A stretch of 64,000 bases of DNA from Pseudomonadota bacterium. Its GTDB lineage: Bacteria > Pseudomonadota > Alphaproteobacteria > Acetobacterales > Acetobacteraceae. The stretch spans positions 45,306-109,305 of the forward strand of contig JAJZNE010000137.1 of NCBI GenBank assembly GCA_021847995.1, written 5' to 3'. Under the pieces are notes generated by a model, which saw only the letters and a list, made by a program, of their open reading frames with translations, did no database searches and was not told the origin of the DNA. The position numbers and the translations under genes are program-made. This document shows positions 1 to 8,480 of the stretch, in pieces; within the stretch, counting starts at the first letter, position 1, and every line of letters begins with the position of its first letter.

Positions 1-500
1 GCAAGCAGGGCGAGCCGGATGACGATGTCATGGCTCACCAGCGCCATCACGCACCCGGCCGCGGTGCGCCGCTGAAGATCGGCGAGCAGATCGTCGAGGC
101 GCGTCTGCACTTCGGCGAGCCATTCGCCGCCCGGCGGACGGGCGGTGTGCGGGCTCCGCTTCCAGCCGCGCAGTTCTTCCGGCCAGGCCGCCTTCACCTC
201 GCCCTGAGTCAATCCCTCCCACTCGCCATAGGCCAGCTCGATGAGCCGGGCATCGACGGTGAGACGGGCGCCCGTGGCGGCGGCGATGGCGGCGGCGGTG
301 TCGCGGGCCCGGACGAGCGGGCTGGAGAGCACGAGAGTGATCGGCATGTCGCGCAGGCGTTCGGCAAGCCCCGCAGCCTCACGCTGCCCTTCGGCCGAGA
401 GCGGCGGATCCCGCCGGCCCTGGTAGCGGGCCGCCGCGGTCCACGCGGTCGCGGCGTGGCGGACGAACAGCAGCGACAGATCCTGCGGGGGGCTGCACAT
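1..500 (-). CDS. Histidine phosphatase (phosphoglycerate-mutase-like), 3' end cut by window edge
   Basis: Reading back from the ATG at 500 gives 166 codons with no stop before the window edge. The N-terminus carries the histidine-phosphatase signature (LLFVRHAATAW, with Arg14-His15 the phosphate-accepting pair). LIELAYGEWEG supplies the conserved acidic residue (Glu88) and LVSHDIVIRLAL the second catalytic His (157). The fold serves many phosphate-monoester substrates, so the substrate is unknown. The start lies 5 nt after the stop of the ABC exporter, so it is the last visible gene of the minus-strand glycosyltransferase operon and may dephosphorylate a sugar phosphate or lipid phosphate there (inference). 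Confidence 0.85.
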   Translation of the reverse strand, partial: MCSPPQDLSLLFVRHAATAWTAAARYQGRRDPPLSAEGQREAAGLAERLRDMPITLVLSSPLVRARDTAAAIAAATGARLTVDARLIELAYGEWEGLTQGEVKAAWPEELRGWKRSPHTARPPGGEWLAEVQTRLDDLLADLQRRTAAGCVMALVSHDIVIRLALL

Positions 501-505
501 GCCCG

Positions 506-2302
506 CTACTCGGCCGCCACCGTGGGCACCGCATCGGCGGGCTGACCGCGCAGCAGCTGGGCGTAAAGCCCGCCTTCCTGCAGCAGTGAGCGGTGGGTGC
601 CGCGCTGGACGATGCACCCATGCTCCACCACCAGGATCAGGTCGGCGTCGCGGATCGTTGCCAGCCGATGGGCGATCACCAGCGAAGCGCGTTCGGCACT
701 GAGGCGCACCAGTGCCGCTGCGATCCGCCGCTCGGTCAGCGGATCGAGGCTGGCGCTGGGTTCGTCGAGGATCAGCACGCGCGCCCCGGCAAGCGTCGCG
801 CGCGCGACGGCGAGGCACTGGCGCTGTCCGCCGGACAGGCTGGCGCCATGCTCCGCCACACGGGTATCGTAGCCTTGCGGCAGATCCGCGATGACTTCGT
901 CCACGCCGGCGGCAGCGGCGGCGCGGATGGCATCGGCACGCCCCGCGCCGGCGCGGCCATAGGCGATGTTCTCCCACACCGTGCCGTGCAGCAGCGGCGC
1001 ATCCTGCAGCATCAGCGTAATCTGGCGGCGGACGTAGGAAAGCGGCAGATTGCGAAGGTCGCAGCCGTCCAGCAGCACGCCGCCGGTGATGGGGTCGAGC
1101 AGCCGCACGGCGAGTGCTGCGATGGTAGTCTTTCCGGCGCCGGTGGGTCCGACCAGGGCGACCCGCCGACCCGGCGCCAGCGCGAACGAGATATCGCGCA
1201 GTGCCGGCACCCCCGCAATGTAGTCGAAGCCGACACCGTGGAACTCCAGCCGTCCGGCACAGACGGACGGCCGCACCGGGACGGGCGGATCGGCGACCGC
1301 AATCGGCTCGGCGAACAGTTCCCGGATGCGCTCCAGCGCCACCGCGGCACGGCCGAGCTGCGGCGCCGCCTTGGCGATCTGCCGCACCGGTGTGACCATG
1401 CCGCGCAGATAGGCGAGGAACAGCAGCAGGTCGCCTGGTGTCAGCGATCCGGCAAGCACGCGCAGCGCGCCATACCAAGTGATCACCGCCGCTCCCGCGC
1501 CGATCAGCAGATTGACCAGCGGGGCGATCTGCGCCTGCGTCGCGCTCACCGCCAGTGCCGCACGTAGGCTGCGCACCGCGCGACGGGCGAAGCGGTGCTG
1601 CTCGTGCCGCTCCCGCCCGCTCGCCTGGACCAGCGGTACCGTTCCGAGCACTTCCTGCGCCATGCCCCACAATTCGCCGTCCTCGGCGCGGGCCCGGCGC
1701 AGGCGCGTGCGCAGCAGCCCGGCCCAGCGATGGCTGACGAAGGCGAAGGCCGGCAGCGTTGCCATCGCGAGCAGGGCGTACCGCCAGTCGATCAGCACCA
1801 TCACCACGACGATGCCAAGCAGTGTGAACAGGTGCGGCGTCAGGCCGGTGCCGGCAATGACGATCATGTCCTGCACGCGGCCGATATCCTCGACGAGCCG
1901 CGACATCAGCTCGCCGCGGCGGCGACGGCGGTGGAAGGCGAGCGGCAGGCGGACCAGGTGGTCGAACACATCCTGCCGCAGCGCGCGCACGCTGCGCTGC
2001 CCGGCGGCGAGGAACAGCCGGTTGCCGAGCCAGTCGAGCAGCGAGTCGGCAACCGCCAGCAGCAGCATCGTCGCCGCCAGCACATTGAGCAGGAGCAGCG
2101 GGTGTGCCGCCAGTACAGGCAGCGCCTTGCGCAGCCAGTGCGGCGGACGCTTGCCGAGGATCACGCAGTTGATGACGAATTTCAGCGGCCAGGGAAGCAG
2201 CACCAGCACGCCTGCGCGTCCGGCCATCGCCAGCGTCGCCAGACCGATGCGCCGCCGCTCGGCCGCCAGGTAGTGGCGCAGTCGCCAGCGCGCCACGTTC
2301 AA
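506..2302 (-). CDS. ABC exporter, fused membrane and ATPase domains
   Basis: Half-transporter of about 598 residues: N-terminal ABC-exporter membrane domain (hydrophobic segments over residues ~20-330), then an ATPase domain with Walker A GPTGAGKT (~385), signature LSGGQ (~489), Walker B LILDEP (~510) and switch His (~545). It probably acts as a homodimer in the inner membrane. The open frame extends 123 nt further upstream, but that part overlaps the neighbouring glycosyltransferase and looks like shadow. The likely start is the TTG at 2302, overlapping that gene's TGA, or the GTG at 2296. Its place between glycosyltransferases and a phosphatase suggests export of a glycolipid or lipid-linked sugar (inference). 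Confidence 0.85.
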   Translation of the reverse strand: MNVARWRLRHYLAAERRRIGLATLAMAGRAGVLVLLPWPLKFVINCVILGKRPPHWLRKALPVLAAHPLLLLNVLAATMLLLAVADSLLDWLGNRLFLAAGQRSVRALRQDVFDHLVRLPLAFHRRRRRGELMSRLVEDIGRVQDMIVIAGTGLTPHLFTLLGIVVVMVLIDWRYALLAMATLPAFAFVSHRWAGLLRTRLRRARAEDGELWGMAQEVLGTVPLVQASGRERHEQHRFARRAVRSLRAALAVSATQAQIAPLVNLLIGAGAAVITWYGALRVLAGSLTPGDLLLFLAYLRGMVTPVRQIAKAAPQLGRAAVALERIRELFAEPIAVADPPVPVRPSVCAGRLEFHGVGFDYIAGVPALRDISFALAPGRRVALVGPTGAGKTTIAALAVRLLDPITGGVLLDGCDLRNLPLSYVRRQITLMLQDAPLLHGTVWENIAYGRAGAGRADAIRAAAAAGVDEVIADLPQGYDTRVAEHGASLSGGQRQCLAVARATLAGARVLILDEPSASLDPLTERRIAAALVRLSAERASLVIAHRLATIRDADLILVVEHGCIVQRGTHRSLLQEGGLYAQLLRGQPADAVPTVAAE

Positions 2303-3570
2303 GCCGCCGCGTCCGCCACCGGCGGACGGCGGGCGGCCGGATGGGCGGTGACGTTGCCGATCACCGCGGTCCAGTCCCACGCCGCCTGCGCACGTTGCGC
2401 CGCTTGCGCTCCCAGGCGGGCGCATAGCTGCGGCTCCGTCAGCAGCCGCCGGATCGCGTCCTCGCAGGCGGTGGCATCGCCGGGCGGGTAGAGCAGGCCG
2501 GTGGTACCGTGCTCGATCAGCGCCGTGATCTGGCCGATCGCCGGCGCCACCACCGCACGACCGGCGGCGAGCGATTCGACGATCTTGAGCGGCGAGAAAT
2601 AGAAGCCGTCCCGCCCCGGATAGGGGGCGACGGTGAAATCCGTCGCCGCCAGATAGGCCGGCACCGCATCATGCGGCACCGCGCCGGTGAACACGGCTGC
2701 CTCCGCCAGCCCGAGTGCCGCCGCGCGCTCCTGCGCCGCGGCCAGCAGCGGGCCGGCGCCGACCGCGAGAAGACGCAGCCGCTGCCAGTTGCCGCGCAGA
2801 CGGCAGATCGTTTCGATCAGCATCTCCACGCCGTGCCAGGCCTTGAAGCTGCCGACGAAGCCGATCACGGGGTCATCGCCGAGCCGGTGGCTGCGCCGCA
2901 CCCTCGCCCCTGCCTGCGGGTCGGGGCGGAACAGGGCGGTATCGACGCCGTTCGGCGCCACCAGGATCTGCCGCTCCGCCACGCTGGCGGCGCGCAGATG
3001 ACGGTGCATGTCCTGCGACACCGCCACGGCAAGATCGGCCGCGCGCCACGAAGACTCCTCCCGCGCGACGGCGAGGTCGCGCAGGACGAGGCCGCGGTAA
3101 CGTTCCTGCTCGACGGCCAGTGGCGCGTTCACCTCAAGAATGCGCGGCACCCCCAACAATGCCGCCACAGCAATGCCGGCGATGTGGAACAGGGCATGGC
3201 GTTCGTAGACGAGGTCGGGCCGCATATCGGCCGCTGCCAGTGCCGCCTCGATACGCCTCGGCAGGGCATGGTCATGGGCGAGCAGCGTCACCTCCCGCCG
3301 TGTCTGCGGATCGTCCAGCGCCGCCGGGAAAAGTCCGAGACGCATCGCCTCCGCCAGCAGATCCTCCGGCGTCACCGCAACCGGCAGCTCGATCAGCCGG
3401 CCGGGGGGGGGCGCGTTGCCGCTGCCGGCACGGCTGCACAGCAGCGTCACGTCATGGCCGAGTCGTGTCAGCGCTGTGACCACCGATCGGACATGTACGG
3501 ACCCCCCCTTGTCGCCCAGCACCGGGATGCCGCGGTCGAGATTGAGATAGAGCACGCGCATGGCCGTCAC
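2299..3570 (-). CDS. Glycosyltransferase, GT4-type
   Basis: A 423-residue GT-B fold enzyme. The N-terminus has the GT4 pattern (MRVLYLNLDRGIPVLGDKGG, donor/acceptor loop at ~5-23). The C-terminal half carries GFVGSFKAWHGVEMLIE (~237-253) and the nucleotide-sugar-binding acidic motif FSPLKIVESLAAGRAVVAP (~325-343, Glu332). It transfers a sugar from a nucleotide-sugar donor; donor and acceptor cannot be read. Its start overlaps the stop of the fused glycosyltransferase upstream by 4 nt and its stop overlaps the exporter start, so the three are translationally coupled. No signal peptide is seen, so it is probably cytoplasmic. Confidence 0.85.
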   Translation of the reverse strand: MTAMRVLYLNLDRGIPVLGDKGGSVHVRSVVTALTRLGHDVTLLCSRAGSGNAPPPGRLIELPVAVTPEDLLAEAMRLGLFPAALDDPQTRREVTLLAHDHALPRRIEAALAAADMRPDLVYERHALFHIAGIAVAALLGVPRILEVNAPLAVEQERYRGLVLRDLAVAREESSWRAADLAVAVSQDMHRHLRAASVAERQILVAPNGVDTALFRPDPQAGARVRRSHRLGDDPVIGFVGSFKAWHGVEMLIETICRLRGNWQRLRLLAVGAGPLLAAAQERAAALGLAEAAVFTGAVPHDAVPAYLAATDFTVAPYPGRDGFYFSPLKIVESLAAGRAVVAPAIGQITALIEHGTTGLLYPPGDATACEDAIRRLLTEPQLCARLGAQAAQRAQAAWDWTAVIGNVTAHPAARRPPVADAAA

Positions 3571-6134
3571 GCCGCCGCCGCGCCGACCGCCAGCAGCGGC
3601 GGCTCGACCGCCTCGCAGGACAGATTGCGGACCAGATCACGCAGCGCCCGTGTATTGCGCCAGCAGTCGAAGCACTGGTCGAGCCGCGTGCGCGCCGTGG
3701 CGGCAAGCCGGCGCCCCAGGTCCGGCCCGTCGAGCAGCCGGGCCATCGCCTCTGCCAGGGCCGCCGGATCGTTCGGGGCCACCAGCAGGCCGGTGCGCTC
3801 GTTCTCGACCAGTTCGGGGATGCCCGAAATCGCCGTGGACACCACAGGCACGCCGGTCGCCATCGCCTCGACGATCACGTTCGGGATGCCGTCACGGTCG
3901 CCGTCCTCGGCAATCCTGGGTGCGAGCGCGAACAGGTCGGCCTGCGCGAACAGCGCGATCAGCCGTTCATGGGTCATGGAACCGTCGAGGGTCACCGTCC
4001 CGTCCAGCCCACGTGCCGCGATGTCGGCGGCAAGCGCATCGCGCAGCGGACCGGCGCCGACGATGCGGCAGCGGAAGCGACGACCGGCGGCGGCCAGCCG
4101 GTCGCAGGCGGCGATCAGGTCGTCCAGCCCCTTCTTGGCCACCAGACGCGCGACGCACAGAACCATCGGCGGCGTCCCGGCGGCAGCGAAGGCATAGGAC
4201 GGTGCCCGGTAGCGGAACCGGGCAAGGTCGATGCCATGATAGACAAGGTTCAGCTTGTCGTGCTGATCCGCCGGGAGGATGCCGCGCAGATGGCGGACAT
4301 TGTAGTGCGTGCAGGTGGCGACGAAACGCGCGGCGCGTACCCGGCCGGCGATCAGCGCCGGCGGCGTCAGGTAGATGTCTTTGGCGTGCGCGGTGAAGCT
4401 GAACGGCAGGCCGGTCATCAGACTGACCAGATGCGCCACTGCCGCCGGCGCATTGGCGAAATGCGCGTGCAGATGCGTCACACCCTGCCTGCGCGCGACG
4501 GTGGCGAAATAGCCGGCGCGCAGGAATTGCCGCCACGGCGACAGCGGCGCGGCGGAGGCGAGCGACAGGCGCAGCGCATGGGCAAAGGCGCGCGCATAGC
4601 CGGAAGGCGCCGCCGCCGCTGCCGCCGCATGGCCCCGCGCCAGCGCCGCGAGCTTGCCTGCCCAGGGCGCCGGCAGGTGCCGGACGGCTGCCCGCACGCG
4701 CGCCACCATGGGATGATGCGGCGGCGGTTCCGGCGGCAGCAGCGAGAAGATTTCCAGCGTCTCGCCGAGCGTCTCCATCGCGCAGATCTCGTTCAGAATG
4801 AAGGTCTCGCTCAGCCGCGGATACCGCTTCATCACATAGGCCACGCGCTGCGCGCCGGATGGCACAGGCGGCAGCGGGATCGGTGCCGGCGCAGGCGCGA
4901 GGTCGGCAATCGCCATTGCCGTGCGGCGTGCGCCGTCGAGGTCGATCGCATCCCAGTCGCGCCCGCCTGCGGGAGCGGCGCAGATCACCTTGGGCAGCAG
5001 CGCGGTCAGCGTACGCGCGAGCTCGGGCCCCTCCTCCGCCACGTCGATCAGTCCAAGCCCTTGCAGCATGCGCGCGCGCAGCAATTGCTCGGCGCGCGGC
5101 GCGCTGCGGGGGACGATGATGGCGGGCTTGCGGGCGCTCAGAATCTCGACAGTGGTGTTGTAGCCGCCCATCGCCACCACCAGTTGCGCCCGGGCCATCA
5201 GCTTCACCAGATCGGTGGTGAAGGGCAGCAGTGCCACGTCGGGACGCTGCGTCGCGGCGTGCTCCAGGGCGGCGCGCTGCTGTTCGGACATCAGCGGCCC
5301 CGACACCAGCAGCGAGGCCGTGGTCTGGACCGGCAACGCCGCCAGGGCATCGAGATACGCCGCCATCATGGCGTAGCCGTCGCCGCCGCCGCCGGCAGTG
5401 ACCAGAACGCGCAAGCCGGGTGCGTCGCCCATGCCCGGCCAGGGGGCATCCGCGGTCACGGGCGCCGCCCGGCCGACATAGCCGACATAGCGCAGCTTCG
5501 CCGCGACCGCCGGCGGCAGGCGATAGGCCGCGGCCACGTCGAACAGCTCGCGGCTGCCATAGACCAGAATGCAGTCATAGGCGTGATCCAGCAACGCGTA
5601 GATTTCCTCGTCCTGCCACAACCCGCACACCGCCTCGGGGCTGTCGATGATGTCGCGCAGGCCGAGCACCACGCGGGTCTGCGGCATCTCCTGCCGCACG
5701 GCCGCCAGCATCGGCAGCAATTCCTGCTTCATCCCGGACGGCGCGTGATCGACGACGATCACGTCGGGGCGTTCGCGCATCACCGCATTCAGGATCAGCG
5801 CCTCCCGGTACCCTTTCACCAGTCCGAAGGGGTTGCCGCCGTCGCGCGCGACGTAGCGCTCCGCGCCGGTTTTCACCACCGGCGGCAGCGGCTGCACGCG
5901 CAGCCCGTCCGGCAGCGCCCAGGAGCGGATGACGGGCGATCCGCTCAGCAACAGTACATCGCATTCCTGGTCGGGCGCGAGAAGTGCCTCGGCGATCGCC
6001 AGATTTCGGCGCAGGTGGCCGAGGCCGAACGTGTCGTGGGAATAGAGACATACGCGCAGGCGCGATCCGCCCGCCGAAGATCTCCCTCCGACCTGAAACG
6101 GTGCAGACTGGAACGTAGTGCCACCATCGGCCAT
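3567..6134 (-). CDS. Fused MurG-like plus GT4 glycosyltransferase
   Basis: An 855-residue two-domain protein. Residues ~26-410 resemble GT28/MurG-type proteins (CLYSHDTFGLGHLRRN near 29-44; AMGGYNTTVEILSARKP near 321-337). After a Pro/Ala-rich linker (~411-428), residues ~429-855 are a GT4 enzyme of the ExoL/WcaL type (KRYPRLSETFILNEI, then HLHAHFANAP, ARLVAKKGLDDLI and GIPNVIVEAMATGVPVVS). The start at 6134 was chosen for its good ribosome site (AAGGGA, spacing 6); the frame stays open to 6434, but that part has skewed composition. It is first in the operon, so it may add two successive sugars to one acceptor (inference). Confidence 0.85.
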   Translation of the reverse strand: MADGGTTFQSAPFQVGGRSSAGGSRLRVCLYSHDTFGLGHLRRNLAIAEALLAPDQECDVLLLSGSPVIRSWALPDGLRVQPLPPVVKTGAERYVARDGGNPFGLVKGYREALILNAVMRERPDVIVVDHAPSGMKQELLPMLAAVRQEMPQTRVVLGLRDIIDSPEAVCGLWQDEEIYALLDHAYDCILVYGSRELFDVAAAYRLPPAVAAKLRYVGYVGRAAPVTADAPWPGMGDAPGLRVLVTAGGGGDGYAMMAAYLDALAALPVQTTASLLVSGPLMSEQQRAALEHAATQRPDVALLPFTTDLVKLMARAQLVVAMGGYNTTVEILSARKPAIIVPRSAPRAEQLLRARMLQGLGLIDVAEEGPELARTLTALLPKVICAAPAGGRDWDAIDLDGARRTAMAIADLAPAPAPIPLPPVPSGAQRVAYVMKRYPRLSETFILNEICAMETLGETLEIFSLLPPEPPPHHPMVARVRAAVRHLPAPWAGKLAALARGHAAAAAAAPSGYARAFAHALRLSLASAAPLSPWRQFLRAGYFATVARRQGVTHLHAHFANAPAAVAHLVSLMTGLPFSFTAHAKDIYLTPPALIAGRVRAARFVATCTHYNVRHLRGILPADQHDKLNLVYHGIDLARFRYRAPSYAFAAAGTPPMVLCVARLVAKKGLDDLIAACDRLAAAGRRFRCRIVGAGPLRDALAADIAARGLDGTVTLDGSMTHERLIALFAQADLFALAPRIAEDGDRDGIPNVIVEAMATGVPVVSTAISGIPELVENERTGLLVAPNDPAALAEAMARLLDGPDLGRRLAATARTRLDQCFDCWRNTRALRDLVRNLSCEAVEPPLLAVGAAAA

Positions 6135-6272
6135 GACAGATCCCTTTTGGCTGCCGCGTGCCGGAGCAGCCGTTGTTGCAGTCGCAATCCCCTTCCTTTC
6201 GTACCGGCGCATTGATGACGCCGCGTGCGTCCGGGTCGCGATTCCTCTGCCGCGGCAATCTGCCCGCCCCAA

Positions 6273-6294
6273 GCTGACGCGGCGCTGACGCGGC
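6273..6294. repeat. Perfect tandem 11-bp direct repeat, candidate OmpR-type response-regulator box
   Basis: GCTGACGCGGC occurs twice, head to tail, at 6273-6283 and 6284-6294. It lies between the divergent glycosyltransferase operon (start 6134) and the response regulator (start 6366). OmpR/PhoB-type regulators bind tandem direct repeats with 11-bp periodicity, so this is a natural autoregulatory site. The binding is inferred. Confidence 0.5.
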
Positions 6295-6330
6295 CCCGAA
6301 TTTGTCGGAGGCGGGTCGGCGGCTGCGGCA

Positions 6331-6359
6331 TTGGCAGGGTATGATTGACCTGCTATGCG
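6331..6359 (+). promoter_or_regulatory. Candidate sigma70-type promoter of the two-component operon
   Basis: TTGGCA (6331-6336), a 17-nt spacer, then TATGCG (6354-6359). The ATG chosen for the response regulator is at 6366, seven bases after the -10 box and close to where transcription should begin. No Shine-Dalgarno sequence precedes it, so a leaderless transcript is plausible. Confidence 0.4.
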
Positions 6360-6365
6360 TTGCAC

Positions 6366-7040
6366 ATGCGGGTGCTTGTGGTCGAAGACAACCGAAAGCT
6401 GGCGGCGCTGCTCACGAACCGGCTCAGCGAGCATGGCTACGCCGTGGACGTGGCTGACGACATCGATGCCGCCAGCGCGATGCTGCGGCTTGCCGCCTAC
6501 GATCTGATCGTGCTGGACCTGACCTTGCCCGATGGCGACGGGCGGGCGCTGCTGCGCTCACTGCGCCGGCGTGGTGAGGGTGTGCCGGTGCTGGTGGCGA
6601 CCGCGCGCAATGACCTGCTGCAGCGCGTTGATACGCTGGACGAAGGTGCCGACGACTATCTCATCAAGCCGTTCTCGCCCGAGGAGCTGCTGGCACGGGT
6701 GCGGGCGCTGCTCCGCCGGCCCCGGTTGGCGCTCGATACCGTGCTCACCTACGGCAACGTCACCCTCGATACGGCGAGGATGGCGGTAACCATCAACGGC
6801 ACGCCGGTCGAGATGCCACGGCGGGAGGTCAGCGTGCTGACGGTGCTGCTGCGCAGACAGGGGCAGTTGGTGCCGCGGCAGACGCTGGAGGGGGCGGTCT
6901 TTTCACTCAACGACGAGGTGACACCGAACGCGCTGGAGGCGGCGGTGTCGCGCCTTCGCCGCCGCCTGGATCAGCAGGGAGCAAGCGTTGCGCTGACGGC
7001 GATGCGCGGTCTCGGTTACATTCTGGCCGAACGCGCATGA
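6366..7040 (+). CDS. OmpR-family response regulator
   Basis: A 224-residue protein: receiver domain (~1-115) with acidic pair Glu7/Asp8, phosphoacceptor Asp51 (LIVLDLTLPDGDG) and the conserved Lys in DDYLIKPF; then a winged-helix Trans_reg_C domain (~125-222, ending in RRRLDQQGASVALTAMRGLGYIL). It resembles TctD/QseB regulators. An in-frame TTG lies at 6345, but homology begins at this ATG (MRVLVVEDNRKLAALL). The gene overlaps the kinase by 4 nt (ATGA), so the pair is cotranslated. A tandem 11-bp repeat upstream may be its own box. Targets are unknown; the divergent glycosyltransferase operon is the nearest candidate. Confidence 0.9.
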   Translation: MRVLVVEDNRKLAALLTNRLSEHGYAVDVADDIDAASAMLRLAAYDLIVLDLTLPDGDGRALLRSLRRRGEGVPVLVATARNDLLQRVDTLDEGADDYLIKPFSPEELLARVRALLRRPRLALDTVLTYGNVTLDTARMAVTINGTPVEMPRREVSVLTVLLRRQGQLVPRQTLEGAVFSLNDEVTPNALEAAVSRLRRRLDQQGASVALTAMRGLGYILAERA

Positions 7041-8449
7041 CGGCCGAGCCGCTACCGCTGACCCTGGTCCGCTTGCTGACGACGCGCGTACTCTCGGTCG
7101 CGGGCATTGCGGTGCTGCTGCTGCTTACGTTCTTCATGGTGCACTACTTGAGAAGTCCGGACGAGCTGTCGCAGATCACGCTGGAAAGCGAGGCCGAGAC
7201 GATCGCCGACGCGGTCGCCGAAGGGGATGACCCGTCGAAATGGACGCTGTTTCGCGATTATCCTCATGCCTATGGATTTCGGGTGTTCGAGAAGAGCCGC
7301 CCGCCGGGCCAACGGTTGCTGGCACAGGCCAATCCGTCACTGCTGCCGCCGGTGCCGCAGACCGGACCGGATCAGTCCGATCCGATCCTGCGCCTGCGCG
7401 AGCGGTTCGAGCTGCTGGCGCTGCCGGACGGGCAGCGTTCGACCAATCGGTGGATGCTCACTCATCGGAAGTCGGTCAGCGGCCGCGGCCTGTGGGTGCA
7501 GCTCGTCTTGTTCGGCGATCCGGCCTGGACGTGGCGTACCGCGCTCGGCAGCGAGATGCTGGTGCACGTGGTGGTGCCGGCCGGCGTTCTGGTGCCGGCG
7601 ATGACACTGATGATGCTGTGGCTGATCCGCCGCGCATTGCTGCCGGTGCAGCGGATCGCGCAGGAAATCGCCGCCCTCGGTGACGCGGCCGTGCGCGGCG
7701 CCCCGCTCAGGCCGCTGGTCAGCGAAGGATTGACGCGCGACCTGCGCGAGATCGTGCGTGCGGTGAACGCGATGACTGGCCGTCTGGACGAGACGCTGGC
7801 GCGTGAACGCGCCTTCGCCGCCGATGCGGCGCACGAATTGCGTACACCGCTCGCCGTGCTGCGGCTGCAGGTGGCCGAGTTGCCGCAGGGGCCGGTCGCC
7901 GAGCGGCTGGACGAGGAGCTGGCCGCGCTCGCGCATCTGGTCGGCCAGTTGCTCCGCTTCGCCCAGGCGGAGGAGGTCATGGCGAGCGAGCGGCGGGCCG
8001 TCGATGTGGTGGAAGTTGCGCGACAGACCTGCGAGGAGATGGCACTCGCCGCCGTCCGGCGCCAGCAGGAGCTGTCATTCGTCGCCCCCGAGCACCCGGT
8101 GATGGTGTCGGGCAATCCGATGCTGTTGGGGGTGGCGGTGCGTAACCTGCTCGAGAATGCCCTGCGCGTGTCGCCGCCCGGCGGCGTGGTCACGGTCAGT
8201 GTCGAAGGTGATCGCGTGACCGTGGAGGATAGGGGCCCCGGCGTACCCGATGCGCTGAAGCGGCGTGTGTTCGACCGGCTGTGGCAGGCCGACCGCCGCC
8301 GCGAGGGGGCGGGGATCGGTCTTGCGCTGGTGCGTCGGGTGATGCAGCTGCACCAGGGCAGCGTGCGGGTCGAGGACGGTCCGGGAGGAGGCGCCCGCTT
8401 CGTGCTGCAACTCGTGCCGCTGGCGTCGTCTCCGTCCTTGTCCGACTGA
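7037..8449 (+). CDS. Sensor histidine kinase, TctE/QseC type
   Basis: A 470-residue inner-membrane kinase. Transmembrane segments lie at ~17-37 and ~173-197 and flank a ~135-residue periplasmic sensor. A HAMP-like linker follows, then the HisKA motif FAADAAHELRTPLAVL with phosphoacceptor His266. The ATP-binding lid has the N-box (NLLENALRVSPPGG), the G1 box (VEDRGPGVP) and GAGIGLALVRRV. It overlaps its response regulator by 4 nt and should phosphorylate it. The signal sensed is unknown. The downstream SdhB-like gene converges on it. Confidence 0.9.
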   Translation: MTAEPLPLTLVRLLTTRVLSVAGIAVLLLLTFFMVHYLRSPDELSQITLESEAETIADAVAEGDDPSKWTLFRDYPHAYGFRVFEKSRPPGQRLLAQANPSLLPPVPQTGPDQSDPILRLRERFELLALPDGQRSTNRWMLTHRKSVSGRGLWVQLVLFGDPAWTWRTALGSEMLVHVVVPAGVLVPAMTLMMLWLIRRALLPVQRIAQEIAALGDAAVRGAPLRPLVSEGLTRDLREIVRAVNAMTGRLDETLARERAFAADAAHELRTPLAVLRLQVAELPQGPVAERLDEELAALAHLVGQLLRFAQAEEVMASERRAVDVVEVARQTCEEMALAAVRRQQELSFVAPEHPVMVSGNPMLLGVAVRNLLENALRVSPPGGVVTVSVEGDRVTVEDRGPGVPDALKRRVFDRLWQADRRREGAGIGLALVRRVMQLHQGSVRVEDGPGGGARFVLQLVPLASSPSLSD

Positions 8450-8466
8450 CCGGCGCTGCCGCATTG

Positions 8467-8480
8467 AGCGGGGGCCCGCT
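8467..8480. terminator. Short GC hairpin between convergent genes
   Basis: AGCGGGGGCCCGCT can fold as a 5-6 bp stem with a very small loop between the kinase stop (8449) and the SdhB-like stop (8480). There is no U-tract. It may be a weak bidirectional terminator or chance in GC-rich DNA. Confidence 0.25.

Noticed and set aside
3969..6215. 748-codon plus-strand frame over the fused glycosyltransferase
   Set aside because: Low-complexity Gln/Arg/His-rich translation with no motif; the minus-strand frame has clear glycosyltransferase motifs.
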